A stretch of DNA of 64,000 nucleotides from Fuerstiella sp. (GTDB lineage: Bacteria; Planctomycetota; Planctomycetia; Planctomycetales; Planctomycetaceae), in the NCBI GenBank assembly GCA_022447225.1, contig JAKVAZ010000007.1:453043-517042 (forward strand), in the 5' to 3' direction. Numbering within the stretch: the first letter of the stretch is position 1; each line of letters starts with the position of its first letter. A model generated the notes under the pieces. That model ran no database searches. It saw nothing but the letters and a program-made list of their open reading frames with translations, and was not told the DNA's origin. Below are positions 59,482 through 64,000 of the stretch, piece after piece. A program made the translations under genes and the position numbers.

Positions 59482-60567
59482 CTATTCGACGTTGAGAGGC
59501 ATGTTGCTGGCTCGCAGCACGGCTTCCTGAACGGCCAGGTCATGGTCGGTGTTATATTCAGCAGGTTCTTTGTTGCGGATCACGGCCGCGAAGTGCTGCA
59601 TGTCTCCGTCGTATCGCCCGGTCGAAGCCGGAAGCTCAAGCTGATGTGTTCCTCGCCTGTAAGTTTCGGTGTCGGATTCCAGTGTGAGTGACAGACGAAA
59701 CGGCTCCAGTGGTCGAATGACGACCGTACCTTTCGTCCCGCAGACTGTGAACTGACGTCGGCGGCCTCCCTCAACTTCGCATACGGAACTACGAATGGAG
59801 GCTGTCGCATTGGGATATTCAAAGACGGCCAGACACGTGTCTTTGAGATCGTCAAAATCAGGACGCGTGTTGCGATTGAACGAGGTCACCCTGTGCGGCG
59901 CTCCAAGCACCGTCACCACAGCGTCGATGAGATGACAGCCCAGCTCAAACATCGAGCCCCCTGCATACCGCGACAACTGCGCTCGCGTTGAATCGCCGAT
60001 CTTCTTGCTCATCTCACAATGCACCTGAAAGATGTCGCCCAGCCATCCCTGTCGGACGGCATTGAATGTGAAACGAAAAGCCGGATTGCTGCGGAACATG
60101 TACCCCATCTGAATCATGACACCCTGCGCATCTGCGGTTTTACAGATGTTTCTGAATTCAGGCAGTGAGTCTCCGGCCGGCTTGTCCAGATGAATGTGCA
60201 GCCCGGCCTCCACGCAACGTTGCGCTGAGGACAGCAACCCGTCAATGCGTGTTTCCACAGCGACCGCCTCCAGCCCGCTGGTATTGAACAGTTCTTCTTC
60301 TGTCATCCAGTTGACGCCACGGTATGCGGGGGAATCCTGCACGCGATTTCGTTGTTCGCTGTCGGGTTCAGCCACGCCCACCACTTCGAACAGTTCAGGG
60401 AACTTTCGCATGGCGGCCATTTTGCCGCCGGCATGCGCATGTTTGGTACCAATCTGGCCAACGCGAACGGGTCCGGCCGGTTTGTCCACTGCCCCAAACA
60501 AGGGTTGAGTCGCAAGAGCTCCGGCGGCAGAAGCGGCGAGAAACGATCTTCGGTCGGATTCCGTCAT
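59482..60567 (-). CDS. Gfo/Idh/MocA family oxidoreductase
   Basis: 361 residues with a twin-arginine-type leader (DRRSFLAASAAGALA) implying export of the folded, cofactor-loaded enzyme. N-terminal NAD(P) domain: VGQIGTKHAHAGGKMAAM, VVGVAEPD; then EAVAVETRIDGLLSSAQ, HIHLDKPAG with the conserved catalytic-type Lys (EKP/DKPAG motif), MIQMGYMFRSNPAFRF, and GGSMFELGCHLIDAVVTVLG, typical of the C-terminal domain. The family oxidises or reduces sugars and their derivatives. The MFS transporter ends 75 bp upstream on the same strand, likely cotranscribed, so the two may take up and modify the same compound. Confidence 0.9.
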   Translation of the reverse strand: MTESDRRSFLAASAAGALATQPLFGAVDKPAGPVRVGQIGTKHAHAGGKMAAMRKFPELFEVVGVAEPDSEQRNRVQDSPAYRGVNWMTEEELFNTSGLEAVAVETRIDGLLSSAQRCVEAGLHIHLDKPAGDSLPEFRNICKTADAQGVMIQMGYMFRSNPAFRFTFNAVRQGWLGDIFQVHCEMSKKIGDSTRAQLSRYAGGSMFELGCHLIDAVVTVLGAPHRVTSFNRNTRPDFDDLKDTCLAVFEYPNATASIRSSVCEVEGGRRRQFTVCGTKGTVVIRPLEPFRLSLTLESDTETYRRGTHQLELPASTGRYDGDMQHFAAVIRNKEPAEYNTDHDLAVQEAVLRASNMPLNVE

Positions 60568-60642
60568 TTGTGTTTCTTCCCGTCAGATTCAAATGAATGA
60601 GATTTGTTCAAGATGGGCACAAAGCCTGTCGTTTGTGACGAG

Positions 60643-62058
60643 CTATTCCGGCAGTTCTTCACCACGTGTTTCACTTGCAACCAGCGTGACTGCGATTCCA
60701 AGTGCGTAGAGCGGTGCCAGGTACAGCGCCGTTTGTTCGGCCGCCCAGCCCATTTGTGCGGCCAGCATGATTGCCACGGCCGTGCCCAGACGCCCGGCGT
60801 TGAAACAAAACCCGGTCCCGGTCCCGCGCAGTCTGGTGGGAAACAGTTCCGGAAAATAAACCGCATACCCGGCGTGCATGCCAAGCGTAAGAAATCCAAA
60901 GATCGGTAGCGCGAACCACAGCACAGGGATCGGCGCCCTGAACGGAATCAGCACCAAAAACATCAGCAGTGCCATGACGAATCCACCGGCATGATAGAAG
61001 ACGAAAGCTCCTCTGCGGCCGACGACATTTGAAACCCAGCCGAACAGAACCAATCCGAGTCCCCCACCGATGGTGTTCAGCAGCATGCTCACCATTTCAG
61101 CCCGTTTGATCTCTGCAGAATGCGTTTTCAGGGCAGCCTGTCGTATGGATGGGTCGGCATCCTCGGGAACATCCTCCGTCGCCAGCGCCTGAATCTGAGC
61201 CGACCGCAGCAAAGCATTCTTGCCGTAAATGTGACATCCCCAGAAAGTGACCAGCCCGATTGTGGCCAAAGTGACACCGACCAGAGTATTTCGAAGATGA
61301 TCACGATTGAACAGATCCGGAATCGAGCCGGTCACCTGTGACGGATCCTGTTTTTCCCGCGCCCGGGCCTGATGCCACTGCTCCGGCTCTTTCATCTTCC
61401 AGCGAATGACGATGACCAGAAACGCGGGAACGATGCCGATCAGGAATCCCAGTCGCCAGGTGTCATCGCCCCAAAGTCGAGCGCTGATGACAAAATATCC
61501 GACGGCGACCGCCATCACCGTTCCAAACACGCTTGAGGCATGAAAGATTGAACCCATCACCGGACGGGATCGTTTGGGCATGACTTCAGCAATCATGGCG
61601 CTGGCCACCGCCCACTCGCCTCCCACTCCCATGGCCACCAGGAACCGCAGCAGCACCATTTGCCAGGCTGCATTTGAAAAGGCGGTGAGACAGGTAAAGA
61701 TCGAATAAAACAGAATCGTTACGATCATCGTCTTTGACCGCCCAATCCTGTCACTCAGCATGCCAAACAGGATTCCCCCAAACGCACCGCCAAGCAAAAA
61801 GGCGGCCAGCGCATAGTTGTTCCAGCGGGCGACAACAGAGTCATCTGCCGATGCCGCGCCCAGCAGCTGTGGCATGGCTTCGCGCATCGAAGCCACAAAA
61901 ATCTGGCCTTCGAAAACATCGAACACCCAGCCCAGCGACGCAACAATCAGCACCAGCCACTGGTAACCGGAGATGTTCTCGTTCCATCTGAGGTCCAACT
62001 CTGAAGATTGATTCGTCATGGGAAATTGAGCAGGCGTTATTTCGGTGGACTCAGTCAT
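60643..62058 (-). CDS. MFS transporter (sugar/aromatic acid type)
   Basis: 471 residues from ATG 62058; the frame is open to 62184. Twelve membrane helices. The first loop carries GGAFGGILFGMLSDRIGRSK, matching the MFS signature (G-x3-D-R-x-G-R-R-x3), and the fourth/fifth helices hold RFLVAMGVGGEWAVASAMIAEV, the SP/AAHS-type motif. The central loop is about 75 residues long. Substrates of this branch include hexoses and carboxylates. It adjoins the Gfo/Idh/MocA gene. Confidence 0.87.
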   Translation of the reverse strand: MTESTEITPAQFPMTNQSSELDLRWNENISGYQWLVLIVASLGWVFDVFEGQIFVASMREAMPQLLGAASADDSVVARWNNYALAAFLLGGAFGGILFGMLSDRIGRSKTMIVTILFYSIFTCLTAFSNAAWQMVLLRFLVAMGVGGEWAVASAMIAEVMPKRSRPVMGSIFHASSVFGTVMAVAVGYFVISARLWGDDTWRLGFLIGIVPAFLVIVIRWKMKEPEQWHQARAREKQDPSQVTGSIPDLFNRDHLRNTLVGVTLATIGLVTFWGCHIYGKNALLRSAQIQALATEDVPEDADPSIRQAALKTHSAEIKRAEMVSMLLNTIGGGLGLVLFGWVSNVVGRRGAFVFYHAGGFVMALLMFLVLIPFRAPIPVLWFALPIFGFLTLGMHAGYAVYFPELFPTRLRGTGTGFCFNAGRLGTAVAIMLAAQMGWAAEQTALYLAPLYALGIAVTLVASETRGEELPE

Positions 62059-62330
62059 GCACTGATTTATCTTAGATCGCGCCGTCTCGAAACAGAATTC
62101 ACAACCGTGGGTTTTGGTCACCGAAGGCTGATTCACAAAAGGCCACTGAATTTCCAGGCCGCAACGAACACCCCGGCCATTCACGACACCTGAACACAGG
62201 TGTCTGCCATTAGAGTGAGTACAAATAGGGCATCATCTGCAGCAGCCGCCGAGAGCCACAAAGCGGTGTGCTGAAGGAGAAGCTGAACCTCTTTGGCCCG
62301 TTTAGCGCGTGAATTAACGGAGGACAGGAA

Positions 62331-62627
62331 ATGAGCCAACCGGAGCGTGATTCCAACGCACGATTCACGACGGAAAACAGTGGGGGACCAGGACGACCGC
62401 GGAAGACGTTTGAACAACAGGACGCCACGGCGATTTCACAAGGCGTCTCGGTCGAGAATTGGAAGTCCGTGTGGCACTGCGCACTTCAGGAAGCGATCAA
62501 CGGCTGTCACAAATTCAGGCTGTTTTTTGCCAATTATTTGTGTGGTCAACCGAAAACCATCATCGAAAAGACGGTTAACCGTATACCGGGGGTGGTTCTG
62601 TATTCAGTCCGACACACGATTGAATGA
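62331..62627 (+). CDS. Small DUF5681-like protein
   Basis: 98 residues; ATG 62331 is preceded by GGAGGACAGGAA, a strong ribosome binding site. ARFTTENSGGPGRPRKTFE is the motif of DUF5681-like proteins (often near phage terminase small subunits), followed by ISQGVSVENWKSVWHCALQE and FFANYLCGQPKTII, which fits the helical remainder of that family. Function unknown. Converges with and overlaps the large gene to its right by 24 bp. No phage genes adjoin it. Confidence 0.65.
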   Translation: MSQPERDSNARFTTENSGGPGRPRKTFEQQDATAISQGVSVENWKSVWHCALQEAINGCHKFRLFFANYLCGQPKTIIEKTVNRIPGVVLYSVRHTIE

Positions 62628-64000
62628 TTCGCCGGGATTGATGCGGGAACTTTGATCCGATTCATCCGACTCGCTGACGGCCGCCCCGATCGCAATCGGC
62701 CGGGGAGCATCACGCTCATCCTGTTCGTCCGCGCGGCTATCGTCCACGAAACTGATCCAGGCAGCATCAGGCGTGGTCACCGGAGTGGTTTGTGCCGGAG
62801 ACTTCGGAACGTCTGTGGCCTGGTCTTCAGCCGTTCGGTCGTCGTCCACAAAACTCATCCAGCCGGAACCAGATGCGGCCACCGGAGCCTTATCAGCCGA
62901 AGAGACCAACTGTTCCGCCGGTTCATCCGCCCCGCTGTCTGCAGATTGATCCACCGTAAACGTATGCACACTGCCGTTGGCCGCCCCGGTGATCGTATCG
63001 AACCACAACACGTTGCCCTCAAAGTCCAGGGCTTCTACCACCGCACCTTCCAGCCGATCACCGGCGGTGCTGCGATTGTAAACCACGATCGTCTCCACAT
63101 CGAAACCACCACTCAGGTCAACTTGCCACCACGCACCCAATTCTTTGCGGGTCAGGGCCAGCGACGACGGGTAACCGGCCGCCGTATCGCCATCGATTGC
63201 TTTTTCTGCCCCCGTGTTGGCGTTGTAGGTACTGGATTGACTGGCCGTGCCGCTGTCGTCCAGTGCCGTGCCGGTGCCTCGCTCAAACACTTCAACTTCC
63301 TGTAACTGCAGAAATTCTTTATCCGTCAGGCGTACCCGCACCGCGGTCACGCCTGCAGGAGTCACGGTCACATCAAACGTGCGGCTGAAGGTGGCGTTGT
63401 CAGCCGTGGTGTTCAGATCATTGTCCACGCCGCCGTCTTCCACCGTGACCGTGATCGTAGCCGTGCCGCTTTGGCCAGGTGCCGGTGTGAAAGCCAGGCT
63501 GCCCGTCGCGTTGGGTGATGTGTAGGTCACGGTTGGGTCAGGAATCAACGACGGGTTACTACTGCTGGCCGTCACACGCAGTGGCTGAGTACCTGAATCT
63601 CCGTCAGTAAGCCCGGTCAGGTTCAGCGTCTGTTCCGCCGCGTCTTCACCAATCGTTAAATCGGCCAGAGCGTCGAGTGTCGGCAGTTCGTTATCCGAAC
63701 TGAAGCTCACCGTAAACGGATGCACGCTGCCGTTGGCGGCCCCCGTGATCGTATCTGACCACAACACGTTGCCGCCAAAGTCCAGGGCTTCCACCACCGC
63801 GTCTTCCAGCCGCCCCCCGGCGACACCGCGGTTGTAAACCACGATGGTCTCCACATCGAAACCACCGTCCAGATCGACTTTCCACCATGCCCCCAATTCT
63901 TTGCGGGTTAAGGCCAGCGACGACGGGTAACCAGACGTGGTATCGCCATCGATCGCTTTTTCGGCACCCGTATTGGCGTTGTAGTTACTCGATTGACTGG
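62604..64000 (-). CDS. Repeat-containing surface protein (discoidin-like), 5' end outside the window
   Basis: The frame is open to the window edge, giving the last 465 or so residues. Two discoidin/F5-8C-like modules are visible: SQSSNYNANTGAEKAIDGDT with KELGAWWKVDLDGGFDVETI and VVYNRG, and again SQSSTYNANTGAEKAIDGD with GAWWQVDLSGGFDVETIVVY. They enclose an Ig/cadherin-like domain (TIGEDAAEQTLNLTGLTDGD, SGTATITVTVEDGGVDNDLN). The C-terminus has two short repeats, GWMSFVDDDRTAEDQ and AWISFVDDSRADEQD, and ends in RINPGESFNRVSD. A large secreted adhesion-type protein is likely. Confidence 0.8.
   Translation of the reverse strand, partial: SQSSNYNANTGAEKAIDGDTTSGYPSSLALTRKELGAWWKVDLDGGFDVETIVVYNRGVAGGRLEDAVVEALDFGGNVLWSDTITGAANGSVHPFTVSFSSDNELPTLDALADLTIGEDAAEQTLNLTGLTDGDSGTQPLRVTASSSNPSLIPDPTVTYTSPNATGSLAFTPAPGQSGTATITVTVEDGGVDNDLNTTADNATFSRTFDVTVTPAGVTAVRVRLTDKEFLQLQEVEVFERGTGTALDDSGTASQSSTYNANTGAEKAIDGDTAAGYPSSLALTRKELGAWWQVDLSGGFDVETIVVYNRSTAGDRLEGAVVEALDFEGNVLWFDTITGAANGSVHTFTVDQSADSGADEPAEQLVSSADKAPVAASGSGWMSFVDDDRTAEDQATDVPKSPAQTTPVTTPDAAWISFVDDSRADEQDERDAPRPIAIGAAVSESDESDQSSRINPGESFNRVSD
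62955..63244. repeat. Direct repeat, copy 1 of an approximately 290-bp unit
   Basis: This stretch encodes the discoidin-like module and is repeated with few differences 756 bp further on (63711-64000, where the window ends). The second copy may extend beyond the window. It reflects recent internal duplication of the surface-protein gene. Confidence 0.85.
63711..64000. repeat. Direct repeat, copy 2, cut by the window end
   Basis: Matches 62955-63244 at an offset of 756 bp, with scattered substitutions. Confidence 0.85.

Overview
The window comes from a member of the Planctomycetota. The evidence is the gene families: three intact DUF1501 proteins and a fourth remnant, two DUF1549/DUF1553 proteins (one with paired N-terminal CxxCH sites), two membrane-bound-dehydrogenase/HEAT/haem proteins, a planctomycete-style PQQ propeller protein, DUF3467, DUF547 and several sialidase-like propellers. 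Gene density is low, intergenic gaps are long and several genes are visibly decaying, which fits a large planctomycete chromosome. There is no sign of a plasmid or a complete prophage.

Layout. 1-5.6 kb: start of a polysaccharide deacetylase (cut by the window edge), cysK, a ZIP metal transporter, a ketosynthase-like protein that has lost its catalytic Cys and one His, and a frameshifted secreted sialidase. 5.6-10.5 kb: the conserved tgt-yajC-secDF block (secD and secF fused), minus strand. 10.6-12.8 kb: a DUF485/SSF symporter pair of the YjcH/ActP type. 13.2-17.5 kb and 27.6-34.1 kb: DUF1553/DUF1501 clusters. 18-27 kb: a remnant of 3-methyladenine DNA glycosylase I, a small lipoprotein, a DUF547 protein, a tandem universal stress protein, an M24 peptidase and a 1437-residue PQQ propeller protein. 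34.4-36.2 kb: two short-chain dehydrogenases. 37.2-38.6 kb: a thioredoxin-like protein whose reading frame crosses an in-frame UGA (see below). 38.8-50 kb: glycosyltransferase, small membrane protein, SH3 lipoprotein, membrane-bound dehydrogenase/haem protein, two secreted propeller proteins, an LRR lipoprotein, an LLM flavin oxidoreductase that looks foreign in composition, and tRNA-Val(CAC). 50.5-64 kb: an HIBADH-type dehydrogenase, a very charged low-complexity protein, an SDR, a double DUF3467 protein, a haem-protein remnant, a second large dehydrogenase/haem protein, a DUF1501 remnant, a Gfo/Idh/MocA + MFS pair, a small DUF5681-like protein, and the 3' end of a repetitive surface protein that runs off the window.

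The most interesting locus is 37220-38587. A single frame of 455 codons, with a good ribosome binding site and a signal peptide, is interrupted only by one TGA. That TGA lies in a thioredoxin-type active-site context (Gly-Cys-Thr-UGA-Gly-Asn-Gly), and a perfect 6-bp hairpin with a 5-nt loop containing G at its second position starts 16 nt after it. This is what a bacterial selenocysteine codon with its SECIS element should look like. I therefore annotate it as a candidate CxU selenoprotein; the alternative is a simple nonsense mutation.

How the genes work together: secDF/yajC export the many secreted proteins; the DUF1501/DUF1553, PQQ and haem proteins are the secreted or periplasmic oxidative/carbohydrate-processing families typical of marine planctomycetes; sialidase-like propellers, the Gfo/Idh/MocA + MFS pair and the SSF symporter point to use of algal or mucin-like glycans and small organic acids. 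These pathway links are inferences from family membership.
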